Shown in pieces: positions 35,592 to 47,300 of a stretch of 64,000 nt of DNA. Position numbers and translations under genes: made by a program. This stretch comes from Rugalucina vietnamica (Eukaryota > Mollusca > Bivalvia > Lucinida > Lucinidae). Below the pieces are notes generated by a model that saw only the letters and a program-made list of their open reading frames with translations, made no database searches and was not told where the DNA came from. The DNA lies in the NCBI GenBank assembly GCA_964017185.1, contig OZ024869.1, positions 5,292,501-5,356,500 on the forward strand. Direction: 5' to 3'. Positions within the stretch are counted from its first letter, which is position 1. Each line of letters opens with the position of its first letter.

Positions 35592-35822
35592 ATTAGCCAC
35601 GTAATCAGAAAACAGGCTTTAGATGCATTTGGCGAAATCAAATACGCAGATTAATTGTGCAGCTGATTGCTGCCTTTGTTTTCATTTCAATGACTGCCCA
35701 ATCCATTTTCTTCTCCAATCCGAAATTTCAAGCTGTAAGTCTTCTTCTGTGACCATGTTGGCAGGTTTGTGTCAGACATAGTCAGAAATTTTGAGGATGG
35801 GTTTTCTCTTGATGGCACAAAT
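35592..35822 (+). mobile_element. Family A MITE, copy 22 (decayed)
   Basis: CACGTAATCAGAAAACAGGC, a core remnant TGTGCAGCTGATTGCTGCC, GAAATTTCAAGCTGTAAG, and ATGGGTTTTCTCTTGATGGC. Confidence 0.55.
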
Positions 35823-36934
35823 CACTCTGATAATAAAATGGTCTGTATGTTTGTCACAATACCTTCTAAAATCCAATTATTTGGCTCATTTGTCCATCAT
35901 ATATCTACTTACATGATTGCATTCTCTGATACTGTAAGAACGCAAATTTTCGCGTGACTTTTACTTCATGACTTTTCTGTTTCCTTATTATAAACGAAAT
36001 ATTGAATTCAGGAATATGTAGTCTTGCAGTCTACATATATACGTAAAGCAACTCTATATTAGCAAGAACCTTGAATTCGTGATGTAATAAATTCCCTAAT
36101 ACACATAATTCTCTTGAACATTTCCACATCTACAGTATTAATTTAAGCCTGCCCAGGAAAAGTGGTTTAGTCAAACAATCCATAAATATAAGCCTTAGTT
36201 GCTTACTTGGGAGGTAACATTCTTTTTAAACACATTGGCAATGTCAAGACATCGTAATGTTGGGTACGTCCCATAAAATTTGGACAGCATCTCAATATAG
36301 CTGTTGAATGGGATGTAAAGAATCATCTCAAACAAACAAATATTTTCCCAGAAAAATAGTTCCAGGAATTTCATTCATGTATTCTTAGCTTGAATGAATG
36401 TATTTCTTAATGTATATATACAGGTGATAAACAATATGGATTCTTATATGCCTTCATGGGTCTCTAATAGTTGTTCCCTTTTAACAAATATATGATGCCT
36501 CTAGTATGCAGCAGATAGCTTTCTCGTAAAGCAGTCAAGTTTATTTAATGACAGAGGACATGACGTCAAATTAGGCAATCCCTGTAATCAATTACCTACA
36601 GGAAACACAGAGGAAAATTACTGCAATTTCTTTTTTTGTCATAATCTTCTGTTGCTTAATGGAACTGTATGAAGGCCAAATATAAAACAAAATGTGTCTC
36701 AAGATAATCAGCTTTGTGATGATTGTAAATACAGAAAAATTTTGTGTGACTTTTACTTTCAAAAATTTTATTTTCTTGTTCCGATACTTCCACTCTTGGT
36801 GAGTGCATCATGATGTTCGCATGAATCTCACTCTTTTTTTTTTTTCACAAGATAGTCACAAGTTGATTGAAATTTTATTCTCAAGATTATTGTGTACCGT
36901 AATAGTCATCATCATACCCTTACGAAAAAAGCTG
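35823..36934. other. Intron 1 with a SINE-like remnant
   Basis: Positions 36150-36340 share CCTGCCCAGGAAAAGTGG and AGCTGTTGAATGGGATGTAA plus a CAAACAAACAAA tail with the SINE-like group. The rest shows nothing recognisable. Confidence 0.45.
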
Positions 36935-37450
36935 GCTTTTCTACAGCTTCTGTGCAGCTTTAAAAGCTTCGCAAAAGCTGTAGAAAAGCCGGTGGTATTG
37001 GCACCTGCGTATTTGCTGAAGAAGAGCTAGCTTTACCGCAGAGCTGCAGAAAAGCCGCATTTGCGCAGCTATATTGACAAAGATGTAGAAAAGTCGGCTT
37101 TTGCAAAGCTTCTGCAAAGCTTTAATGCAGAAAGGCATGTAAATGCAGAAAGCTGCGTAAACACAGAAAGCTGCGTACGCAGAAAGCTGCATAAAAGGTG
37201 CCAATACCGCCAGCTTTTCTACAGCTTCTGCGAAGCTAACAAATGCAGCTAGCTGCATAAAGCCGCGTTTAGGCAGCTAAAAAACATGGCTTTCAATAGA
37301 GCTGCGTAAACGCAGCTTTTAACAGAGCTGTGTAAACGCGGCTTTTAACAGAGCTGTGTAAACGCGGCTTTTAACAGAGCTGTGTAAACGCGGCTTTTAA
37401 CAGAGCTGCATAAATGCGGCGTTTAATAAAGCTGCATTTCTACAGCTTTG
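36935..37450. repeat. AGCT-rich hairpin-forming satellite
   Basis: About 500 bp built from AGCTTCTGC, GCAGAAAGCTGCG and GCTTTTCTACAGCTTCTG in both orientations. Then about five 26 bp units (GAGCTGTGTAAACGCGGCTT ...) at 37315-37415. ORFs on both strands are by-products of the repeat. Confidence 0.7.
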
Positions 37451-37545
37451 ACAAACCTGCATCTTTAAAAAAAAATCTGCAAAGGAACAGACAAACAAAA
37501 AAGGTTTGAAACATTTTAATATAAAAAGAACAGAACTAGATAACA

Positions 37546-37681
37546 GAATTGGCTTTGATTGGCCTAGCAGTTTCAGAAGAGAAGATCTTTGAAATTGTGG
37601 ACAACGACGGACGATGGACGGATGGCGGAGCATGGGTATACTATAAGCTCACCTGGTGAGCCTTCAGCTCAGGTGAGCTAA
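37546..37681 (+). repeat. Family B 3' end fragment, copy 5
   Basis: TTGGCTTTGATTGGCCTAGC, GAAATTGTGGACAACGACGG and the terminal hairpin ending GAGCTAA at 37681. Confidence 0.7.
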
Positions 37682-37689
37682 AAATAGAA

Positions 37690-37765
37690 AATGTTCAGTA
37701 ATTTTTATATTTTTCTTCTTTTTGCTCAAAATATTAGAAGCGCTGTGAGAGGCAGTTTCTAATAA
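37690..37765. repeat. Family C half copy, copy 5
   Basis: TTTTTATATTTTTCTTCTTT, TTGCTCAAAATATTAGA and GAGGCAGTTTCTAAT. The inverse half is missing where the H element begins. Confidence 0.5.
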
Positions 37766-37859
37766 GAGCTGTCGCAGGACAGCACGCTCGACTGCTTCTG
37801 ACCTTTATCAAACATAAGGCCAAACCTGACCTGTAACCTAAAGCATAATGCTCATACAT

Positions 37860-39180
37860 CTTTTTGCCTTGATACAATAAGGCAAAATCTCTGAACCATG
37901 AAAGTTTACTTAACTACCATTTAAAGGTCTCACTCATGTTGTGAAAGAAGTGTGTTCATATACCAACTGAGTGCCAAGATAAAAGGCAAAATCACTGAAC
38001 TGTGAAATAAGGTCACACTGACCTATATGTACTTTAGGGTCAAAGGTCTAGTCAAACTTACTCATAATGTGAAAGAAATATGATCATATACCCGTTGAGT
38101 GTTGAGATATAAAGCAAAATCACTGAACCATGAAATTAGGTCATAGTGACCTATAAGTATGTTTGGGTTCAAGGTCTGGTCATACTCATTCATAATCAGA
38201 GAGAAGTATGAAAAAATACCAACTGAGTGTCGAGATATAAGGCAAAATCACTGAACCATGAAATCAGGTCACAGTGACCCAAGAAAACTTTATGGTCAAA
38301 GGTCTTGTCATGCTCAAACATATCGTGAAAGAAGTATGTTCATATACCAATTGAGTGCCGAGATATAATGCAAAATCACTGAACTGTGAAATTAGGTCAT
38401 AATGACCTAGGACTACTTTACAGTCAAAGGTCTTGTCATACACAGACATAGTGTGAAAAAAGTTTGTTCATAAACCAATGGAGTGCCCAGATATAAGGCA
38501 AAATCACTGAACCATGAAATTAGGTCATAGTGACCTATAAGTAAGATTGGGTTAAAGGTCTGGTCATACCCATTCATAATCTGAAAGAAGTAAGAAAAAA
38601 TACCAATAGTGTGTCGAGATATAAGGCAAAATCACTGAACCATGAAATTAGGTCACAGTGACCTATAAATATATTGGGGTCAAAGGTCTGGTCATGCTCA
38701 AACATATCGTGAATATAGTATGTTCATATACCAATTGAGTGCCAAGATATAAGGCAAAATCACTGAACCATGAAATTAGGTCACAGTGACCTATAAATAT
38801 ATTGGGGTCAAAGTTCTGGTCATACTCACTCATAATCTGAAAGAAAAATGAAAATATACTAATTGTGTGTCAAGATATAAGGCAAAATCGCTGAACCGTG
38901 AAATAAGATCACAGTGACCTATAAGAAGTATATTGGGGTCTTAGGTCTGGTCATACTCACTCATAATCTGAGAGAAGTATGAAAATATACTATTGAGTGT
39001 CAAGGTATAAGGCAAAATCAATGAACCGTGAAATTTGGTCACAGTGACCTACATGTATAAGTATATTGGGGTCAAAGGCCTGGTCATACTCATAATCTGA
39101 AAGAAGTACGTGTATGAAAATATACTAACTAAGTGTCAAGATATAAGGCAAAATCAGTGAACCATGGAAAGTAGGTCAAC
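37860..39180 (+). repeat. About 125 bp tandem array in H
   Basis: About eleven units share AAGGCAAAATCACTGAACCA, TGAAATTAGGTCA.AGTGACC, GGGTCAAAGGTCTGGTCATA and ATATACCAATTGAGTG. Several positions are heterogeneous, so the array is old. Confidence 0.78.
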
Positions 39181-39318
39181 CGACCCTTACCGTCATGACA
39201 CACAAGTCAGTGTAACAAAGTTAAAAGATGAATTACCAACCATCTTCCTAAGTTGTTTCTATTAATAAATAAAAAGAAAAAATATGTATTTCAAGGAGTT
39301 TCAGGTTCTAGTTTTTAA

Positions 39319-39354
39319 CCCCCCCCCCCCCACCCCCCCCCCACCCCCCCCCCA
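39319..39354. repeat. Poly-C tract
   Basis: Three C-runs separated by single A bases inside the H element, at the head of a CCAGGCATGGACCCAGGGAT unit. Prone to sequencing error. Confidence 0.8.
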
Positions 39355-39607
39355 GGCATGGACCCAGGGATACGATGCCATGAAATGAAACTCAACCCTA
39401 TAGGGTACCTACGGTATGAAAGCCCTCTGATAAAAGGTTTTCAAGATAAAGACTTCTAGAATATAATATCACAGAAAAGCCATTACTATTAATGGTGTTC
39501 TAGATTTTAACCTCTAGCCCCACCCGCTGGCAAGAACCCAGGGATCTGATGCCATGGAATGAAAGTCGACCCTACAGGGTGTCAATGGCCCAAGTATCAA
39601 TGCTTTC

Positions 39608-41735
39608 GGGTGGCACTAATTACCACAAACCACCACAAACCTCCACAAAACACAACATAAACCACATAAAGCCACACCACAAACCACCTAAGAGCCCAAA
39701 TTAATAATTGATTCACTTGCTCTGAGAAATTTTGATCAAGATGTATGAACAATGTACATTGTATACTTGGACAAATAGGTCACTGTATAGGCGGCAACTT
39801 TAATATTCATATCTGGCATACATGTGATACATTCTTAGGCCCAAATAGGGAGATTGGACATTTTTGGTAGGGAGATTTAGGTCTGAAATAGGGAGGTTTT
39901 TTCTCGACAAAATTATAGCCGATTTTACCCCGGAAAATATTTTCAGCAGTCCAGCATTTTGTCAAATGTTTGCACTTCAATATGCATATACAACTGATTC
40001 TCACAAATCTATAGATGATTACTTAAAATTAGAATTTTATTATAATTATTGAAAGTAATTTAATTCTGGTTGTAAGACATACTTGCTATGTACCAAATGG
40101 ATAATGATAGCTTCCTTCAACAGTAGTTCATTGATAAAATAAGTAATTGTGAAATTAGTAAATTATTAAGTTTGTATAGGTTTGAAAAGGAAATTACATG
40201 TAGATCTATTTGAAAAAAAAAATAATAAAAAAAAAATCTAAATTGTGCAGATAAGAAAGAAAGAAGTAAACTAATGCAAAAAAGAGGTTTGAAGGTGAAA
40301 AGAGGATAAAAAAAAATCTTGTTTCAAAAAAAAAAAAAAAAAAAAATTTGCTGCAGCTGAGATTCGAACTCACGACCTCCCGCGTGACAAGCCATCACCT
40401 TAACCACTGCACCACTTGGCCATGATGTCATAGCACTTCATCATTTGACCAGACATAAAAAGCACATGGTTTATGTTTACACAATAAATAATTGCATATA
40501 AATGGAAAGTTGTGTATTGTCATTTGTTTACTTCGAGTCTTAGAACAAGTTATTGGAACATGATGGAATAGTGTTTTGGAGTAATATTATTGGGATTATT
40601 GCTTTTTTGAAGGTAGGTGTATTTTTTTTTATCAAGCTCAAGACAAACCCCGATGATCACCGATCAATCAACCATGTCAACTTATGTAAGCTTACCTGAC
40701 ATCCTCAAATCAAGTACGACAATTACCTAGCACCTAATAGCGTTAATCCAATTACCTGAGGCCAATAATCACACCTGTCACTTCACACTACGAAAATTTG
40801 TCGAGTAGGCGCTGTAAACATTCTGCTAAACGATCTTTTTGGGGAAAACTAAAAAAATGGTGGCTTGCGGAAAAACACCATAGGAATTTTTCTTCATCGG
40901 GTTTTAGGTTTTTATATCGTGAGAGCGTTTTTGGGACCAAAATATCGGGAGATTCACGATCAATCGTTAGATATCACATGTATGTATCTGGGCGTGGTTG
41001 GCTGGTCCATCTGTTCAAGTAGGGAGATTATAGAAAAGTCGAGCTCAGTCAGCTGAGTGCTGTCACATATTTACCGTTAGAGATCATACATGTATTTTGT
41101 CCAATCCAGTGAATTAAAAAAACTCGTATTTCATTCTTATTTTCTAACGAAAAACATGTGAGTTGAATATTTCAACTGTATACATGTAGCTTTTACCTTG
41201 GTTAAAAGTAGACCATATCCAATAACGTATTCATAAGGTATTCATAAGGTAACGCACATACAGTAACCTATTTGCCGAATTATACTTAGAAATTTACGAG
41301 CACATGTAAGTCTATCACTTAAGCAGATAACTAAATAATAATTAAGGATAAATGAATATAATTATGCTTTTATAGAATAAATCATATGAAATAAAAATGA
41401 TAGAATGCACTGCAGGTTTTAAATGAACTATCTGAATAAAAGATGTTTTGTTTTGAAATATGAGCTCTGTCCTGACAATATTTGTCTTCGGTTTTATTAA
41501 ATGATGACATTGTGTGTTCATATATTCACATATAAGTTATTGTTGTTTTTTTTGTTTTCATTTATTTATTTATTTTTTTTTTTTCAATATAATGACCATA
41601 CATATAATTAACCTTTGATGCAATAGAGCTATGAAGTGGTATGTGGTGTGTCTTGTGGTGGTTTGTGGTGTGTCTTGTGGTGGTTTGTGGTGGTTTGTGG
41701 AGGTTTGTGGAGGTTTGTGGTGTTTAGTGCCACCC
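39608..41735. mobile_element. hAT-like insertion in H, 8 bp TSD ATGCTTTC
   Basis: Inverted ends GGGTGGCACTAA lead into facing (ACCACAAACC)n and (GGTTTGTGGT)n tracts. ATGCTTTC is repeated exactly at 39600-39607 and 41736-41743, and the uninterrupted H text at about 41911 (AATGCTTTCTGATGAGTGGT) shows the empty site. An 8 bp duplication is typical of hAT elements, though the terminal bases are unusual. No transposase is recognised, so it is probably non-autonomous. Confidence 0.75.
40352..40430 (-). ncRNA. tRNA-like sequence (tRNA-Asp-related), probably pseudogene or SINE head
   Basis: Read on the minus strand, GGCCAAGTGGTGCAGTGG is A-box-like, CTTGTCACGCGGGAG matches the anticodon-loop and 3' stem of tRNA-Asp(GUC), and GAGTTCGAATCTC is a B-box/T-arm. 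The 5' half of the anticodon stem does not pair with GCGGG, so a functional tRNA is unlikely. It lies inside the hAT-like insertion beside A-rich runs. Confidence 0.5.
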
Positions 41736-42076
41736 ATGCTTTCTGATGGGTGGTTGTCAAGATATGGACTTCTAGAAAACTATACCACAGAAAAAGCCAT
41801 TTTTGAAGGTGCTCTAGATTTTAACCTCCAGCCCCACCCCTGGCCTGAACCCAGGAGCCAGATGCCAAATGGAATGAAAGCTAACCCTACAGGGTATCTA
41901 TGGTCCAAGTATAAATGCTTTCTGATGAGTGGTTGTCAAGATTCTAGAAAACTTGAACGCAAGTAAACGCGAACACGAACATGAACACCAACAAGCATGC
42001 GCATGCGTATGGGAACGGGAACGTGGACAACCGGGGTGACTGCAATAGCTCTATGCACTTCGTGCAGTCGAGCTAA

Positions 42077-42384
42077 AAAATGACAATTTCTTAGAATTGA
42101 TGTTTAATGGCACAGTCAAACAAGTTATGCATGTTATGTTGACAGTTGAGCTGGCCAGATATACAATGGTGCAGGACAAGCCTCTCTGTGGATGCAGTTT
42201 ACTAGTATAAAGTGTCCATTCTTTTCACAGTAACTGTCAACTTGCTCTTCTCAAATCAGCAGATGGAGCATTCTGATATGAGGATCCACCTCAGGGCCAG
42301 GTACACATGAATAGGCATACTACAGAATTATTTCTATTGGTAGGAGATGTCATTCCATTGCTCTGTGAAAATAGCAATCATGAG
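42077..42384. other. Intron 1, unassigned
   Basis: No feature recognised. Confidence 0.4.
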
Positions 42385-42594
42385 TCATGAGGACACCAGA
42401 TTTTTTTCCTATGCAAAAAGTGCAGTAACTTTGTTTTCACCATATGGATAATACAATCCCTCTTCTTTGTAATTCTGTGCAATCCAACTTCTTTGTAAAT
42501 CTGAAATTTCAAGCTTCTAGCCTAATCTTCTGTGACTTTACAAGAAGGTTTGTGTCAGACCTGGTCGTAAACCCAGTATTCTGGAGTCGCAGCT
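42385..42594 (+). mobile_element. Family A MITE, copy 23 (decayed)
   Basis: Core mostly lost (AAAGTGCAGTAACTTTG). GAAATTTCAAGCTTCTAGCC and GGTTTGTGTCAGACCTGGTC are intact, with a small internal duplication near 42465-42500. Confidence 0.6.
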
Positions 42595-42599
42595 TGATT

Positions 42600-43200
42600 T
42601 GTATACCCTCTTGTGTGGGTATAGGTTCTTCCAGCAATGCTGTTGCATTCTCCCCTGTTCAAGGTTAGCTGTTCTATGAACAAACATCTTTATATACCTC
42701 AACTTGTTGAAAAACTGGGTCTAGGGAAAAGATTTGCAAGTGCAGTTACCCCCGCTAGTGCTGTTAGTGATTCGTATTCCATCTACGTGTATCTCCATTT
42801 TGGACATTACAGAACCCAAACTGAGTAAAATTACAATCACATAGCTTAATCTTATTTTTGTACCGAGATAGAAACGTGCGAATGTTTCTTCATATTGATT
42901 CTTGCTTTCCTAATCAAATTTATCCCACAGCAAGTCGCAGAGGCACTAAATGAAATAGTTGTGTTACTTGTGCAAACCCTATCCAAAAGTAAGGACAGGG
43001 AAGCATGATACTTGTAGCATCATGGTAGAGTACAACACTCCGATAGATCTTGGTTTAATAACCACCTCTGCAATAATACTGTATAGCCCGTCTCCTTTAC
43101 CAACACAAATTAAGCTGCCCATAGTACCAGTTAATACCCAGGCAGCAGAGGCTCCGTTCCAACATATTATCACAATGTAATTTAAAATTGTTGATTGAAA
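42600..43200. other. Unidentified low-repeat stretch with balanced base composition
   Basis: The sequence is less AT-rich than its surroundings. A plus-strand acceptor (…TTTATCCCACAG|) at about 42931 and a donor-like AAAA|GTAAGG at about 42987 bracket an open 56-58 bp segment. ORFs over 43000-43170 exist on both strands. No family was recognised; it could be a pseudogene fragment or unmasked repeat. Confidence 0.3.
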
Positions 43201-43800
43201 AGGATGAATCTGCTTTCCAGTGTTATCAATGGCTGTTTTTTGTGATTGCTATTATATTAACAAAAATAAAAACTAGAAAATGTGTTTATGAAACACTTTG
43301 CCCCAAACTGGTAAGTGACTTTCAAGAGTATATAAAAATGTCCAAAAAATGACTAAGTTCAAATTGTAACCAGAGGACCAATGGTCCTGTAAACGCTCAC
43401 CTGAGATCTGCTGCATATACCAATAAACATGTTTGAATTTTATGGTATTTAACTCCAGTGCAGGGGCAGATGAAGCCCTTGGGCCATTTTCTTTTTTCAA
43501 AATCTTCAATATTCTGTCCATTTGCCAATTTCCTGCTGGCTTTTCCCTTCAAATGACATTTTAACAGTTTTCCCAATTCAAATGCATAGGCAACCCATGT
43601 TGACCTTGCCATAAATTTTGTCAAGGTCATCACAGGGTCATGATTTATATATACATTGGAGTACTTTAGCCATTGATGCTTCACACCAAGTTTCCTTGAA
43701 ATCAGTCTATTGGTTTCAGAGAAGAAGATTTTTTATGGGTTTTTACCATATTTGGGCATGGCGGCCATCTTTGTCATGTGACCTAGATTATCTATATATA

Positions 43801-45059
43801 TGTTACAGCCAATTTCATGAAACGGCTAAATATTTCAGCCTTTTCATGAAATGACTAAAAATCTGCTCTAGTCATTTCATGAAATGGCTAAACTAAGAAG
43901 GGAACCTTTAAAACAAGAAAAAGACTGAAGTTTATTTTTATTAAGCTCTAGACATTGGTTAAAACATAATAAAGCACATAATGTAAGCACATCAAATGAT
44001 CAATTGTACGTGTCCAGTTAATATATTGAGATTTTCAATTTCTTACTGGCACAATAATTTCATTTCATTTTTCCTATTGTCATAGGAAAATTCAAAGTTG
44101 TTGAATCACACAATATGAGATACTAAGCATTCACTAAATGTCTAAATATCAAGATATCTGCAACATGCCAACACGTATCAATAGTGTACATTTTCAATCG
44201 ATGCACGACATTTCGTCGACAATGTGTTTTGTCGAAAATTTTGCAACTCCAAAAATTTTCACCGCAAATTCTTGAGATTTATTGCGTAGAAGACTAGCCT
44301 ATAGGTCCACATTTTGAGCCACCAACCAATAGGGTTAGGGTTAAGGTCTCGGCATGGGGACATTTACGACAAATGTAATTTTCGAGGAAATGTCGCGGAA
44401 GCATTTTCAATACCACACATAATGTTCAGTTTTAATAGTGTACATATTTTGTTCATCACAAACCAGAATTACACCAAGAATGTTTCGTGGGTCACCTCTA
44501 CCTCTGTCAACCATAGGTATAGAAAGAGCAACATTGTCTCCCACTTCAAATCAAAAAAGGTAGTCGAGTGGGATTTATCACACATTTTAATTAGCTTGCA
44601 AACTTTGCTTTAATTAGCTTTTATTTGACTATGATCAAAGCAATTGTTTAAACGTCTTTGTTTTTTATTGTGTTTAACTTATAATCATAATCATAACAAT
44701 TATACTTTTCTTTAACTTTATTATTACTATTATTATTATTATTATTATCATTATTATTATTAATGCCTACAATAATATTCTTTTAAAAGTGAAAATGGAA
44801 GTTTATGTACTATCGTGTTCATTTTTGTGGTTTATTAAAATGAATTATTCCTGTTTAGATGATATCAAAGGAATAAATAAAACTCAAGGCAATATCAGTC
44901 AATCTGTGTAACAATGACATGGGGATTTTAGTCATTTCATGAAAAGGCTGAAATATCTAGCCTTTTCATGAAATGGCTGAGTGAATTAGTCATTTCACGA
45001 AAAGGCTAAAATTTTTAGCCATTTCATGAAAAGGCTGATTTCACAGATTGGCTGTAACA
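43801..45059. mobile_element. TGTTACAGCC-ended transposon nested in family B, TSD TATA
   Basis: 1,259 bp with inverted ends TGTTACAGCCAA. TATA is duplicated at 43797-43800 and 45060-45063. Next to each end lie four to five copies of the palindrome AGCC-TTTTCATGAAAAGGCT or its AGTCATTTCATGAAATGACT form (43811-43892, 44932-45040). The interior has no transposase-like ORF. It includes an A/T-rich part and a (TTA)n tract. Confidence 0.78.
44715..44763. repeat. (TTA)n microsatellite
   Basis: TTATTATTACTATTATTATT-type run inside the TGTTACAGCC element. Confidence 0.85.
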
Positions 45060-45699
45060 TATACATTGATTCCCCCATTCTATAGAAGCTTCACATAAAA
45101 TTTGGCTTTGATTGGCCAAGCGGTTTCAGAGGAGAAGAAGTTTGAATATTATGGAAATATACATGTATATTGCCCCTGGGTGAGGGCACATGAGCCCCTG
45201 GGGTCCAATTTTTTTTCAGAATCATTAATATTCAGTCCTACTTCCCATTTCCTGCAATACTTTCACTTTAAATTACATTTTAAAAGTTTTCCCCATTCAA
45301 ATGCATTGGCAACCTATGTTGACCTTGCTGTAAAATAGGTCAAGGTCACCACAGGGTCATGATTTATATATACATTGTAGTGCTTGAGCCATTAATGCTT
45401 CATGCCAAGTTTCGTTGAAATCGGTCCACCGGTTCTGGAGAAGAAGATTTTTGAAGGGTTTTTACCATATTTGGGCATGGCGGCCATATTTGTCATGTGA
45501 CCTGGATTTCTTATATACACATTGGTTCCCCCTTCCTATTGATGCTTCATATAAAATTTGGCTTTGATTGGCCCAGCAGTTTCAGAGGAGAAGATCTTTG
45601 AAATTGTGGACGGACGGACGGACGATGGACGGACGCCGGATCATGGCCATCCTATAAGCTCACCTTGTGAGCCTAACGGCTCAGGTGAGCTAAAAAAAA

Positions 45700-46483
45700 G
45701 TGACAAATATCAATCTGAGGAGTATATCCCAACCACATGCATATCTTCAGAGCATGGTCACAATGTCTGCACAGTTTCAAAAGTATCGGTATTAAATTGT
45801 AGGAGGAGTTGTGCACACAAGGTACCCTCTATCCATTCACTAAAATGCCCGAAAAAATGACTAAGTTCAAATTGTGAAAAAAATGACAAGAAATAATCCA
45901 AGGATTATATCCAAACCACATGCATATCTTCAGACCATGCCCATAACATATGTAAAGTTTTAAATAAATTGGCATGAAACTGTAGGAGGAGTTGCGCACA
46001 CAACGTACCCACTGCCCATTCACTTTCATTGTGAAAATGCCCGAAAAATGGCTAAGTTCAAATTGCGAAAAAAGTGACAAAAATTAATCTGAGGATTATA
46101 TCCAAACCACATGCATATCTTCAAAGCATGGTCAGAAAATCTGTAAAGTTTCAAGAGAATCGGAATATAACTGTAGAAGGAGTTGCGCACACAAGGTAGC
46201 CGCTATCTATTCACTTTATCGAGAATTAAAAAGGGAAATAACTCACACAGAATGGGCCCCTAGCCCCTTGAATTTACCTGAAAGAAAAAATACGGGTAAT
46301 CTTAATTTTCATATACAAACTACATACCAAATTTCAAGATCCTAGCTCTAACGGTTCCTGAACGAGTGCTAAGCGTTACTCATGCATCACAGACTGACTG
46401 ACAGACAGACTGACTGACTGACTGCACGGACACACCCAAACCAATATGCCCCCTCAACTTCTTCGAAGTTGGGGGCATAATAA
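45700..46483 (+). repeat. Pearl-like array, three units of about 187 bp (family G, copy 2)
   Basis: ACCACATGCATATCTTCAGA and GTAGGAGGAGTTGCGCACAC recur three times. Then come ATAACTCACACAGAATGGGC text, a (GACT)n/(GACA)n microsatellite (46392-46424) and the hairpin ATGCCCCC..CTTCTTCGAAG..GGGGGCAT ending at about 46483. Confidence 0.75.
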
Positions 46484-46706
46484 CCATCATTCTAGAAAAG
46501 CATCAATCCAAATGTAACAGTATGAATATGCATCAAAACACTTTTTTCTTGACTCAAACTTGACTACAACTTGGGACTGGCACACTTATAAACACTCACA
46601 CACATAATGCTGATTTTACACTATGTTCCCGGCGGCCACGGCAGCCCCGTTTGCTCGAAACGTAGCGTGCTGTGGAATTTTGGTCAAATGTTTCTCAGTT
46701 TTCAAG
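46484..46706. other. Intron 1, unassigned
   Basis: No feature recognised. The ORF crossing into MITE copy 24 is not a gene. Confidence 0.4.
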
Positions 46707-46710
46707 ATCT

Positions 46711-46944
46711 GAGCCACCCCATGGGAAAACCAACAATCTGCATAGGCGAAAACAAAGACGCAGATCAGCTTCGCGGTAACCGCGAAGCTGATCAGCGCCT
46801 TTGTTTTCGCTACAAGGATAGTACAATTATTCTTCTTTCTAAATCCGAAATTTCAAGCTTCTATCCTGCTTCTGTGTCTGTACAGCCTGATTTGTGCCGG
46901 ACCTGTTCGAAAACCACATTGTTGGTTTTCCCACGAGGTGGCTC
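46711..46944 (+). mobile_element. Family A MITE, copy 24, TSD ATCT
   Basis: Full-length near-consensus copy with perfect core CTTCGCGGTAACCGCGAAG. ATCT at 46707-46710 and 46945-46948. Confidence 0.9.
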
Positions 46945-46948
46945 ATCT

Positions 46949-47300
46949 GTTACGTCTTGTTACGTTTTCTCAAGCTGTATTACGATATCCGTGACGAGCA
47001 TGGTAGCGATAAGCCGGTGTGTCATGGAGGCGCTAAGGTACATTACGGTTATCCCACAACTTATCACGATTATAAGCATGTTCTATTATGACCTGCTATG
47101 TTCTGATGCGGTCAGTTCCGTTCTGACCAAGGTGTAATATGTTTTTTCGTTCTGCCAAGGTCTGCTACAGACGAAACGTAGACACCCCGAAATTTAAAAG
47201 ATTTTGTGCCTTTTGTGTAAGAATAAGTCCTTTGAAATAGCAACTCCCAACAACCGACTGCAGAGTTGACTAATAAGAACACTTGGGATTTTATTTAAGG
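46949..47300. other. Intron 1, unassigned
   Basis: Slightly GC-richer (TTACGATATCCGTGACGAGC and following) but no family recognised. Confidence 0.35.

Larger units (their letters stand above)
37766..42076 (+). mobile_element. H element: array-bearing, hairpin-ended, with internal insertion
   Basis: Starts GAGCTGTCGCAGGACAGC with CGCTCGACTGC and ends with hairpin GCACTTCGTGCAGTCGAGCT-AA (42076). The inverse GCTCGACTGC / GCAGTCGAGC ends echo family B. It contains the 125 bp array (37860-39180), a poly-C tract (39320-39354) and two to three units of about 190 bp with GATTTTAACCTCTAGCCCC and CCCTACAGGGT (39300-39600, 41800-41940). It is split by a 2.1 kb insertion. The structure suggests a Helitron/Helentron-like non-autonomous element. 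Confidence 0.68.
43370..45693 (+). repeat. Family B array element, copy 4, split by an insertion
   Basis: Left part 43370-43800 (nearly the same text as copy 3) and right part 45060-45693. Ends with (GGAC)n and the hairpin with GAGCTAA. Copy 3 shows the uninterrupted order across the insertion point (TTATTTATATACACAATGAT). Confidence 0.75.

Noticed and set aside
36941..37258. ORFs on both strands rich in Ala, Phe and Cys
   Set aside because: Low-complexity translation of the AGCT satellite.
41631..41966. Plus-strand 111 aa ORF beginning with a Val/Gly/Cys/Trp-rich repeat
   Set aside because: It translates the (GGTTTGTGGT)n terminal tract of the hAT-like insertion and then H element text.
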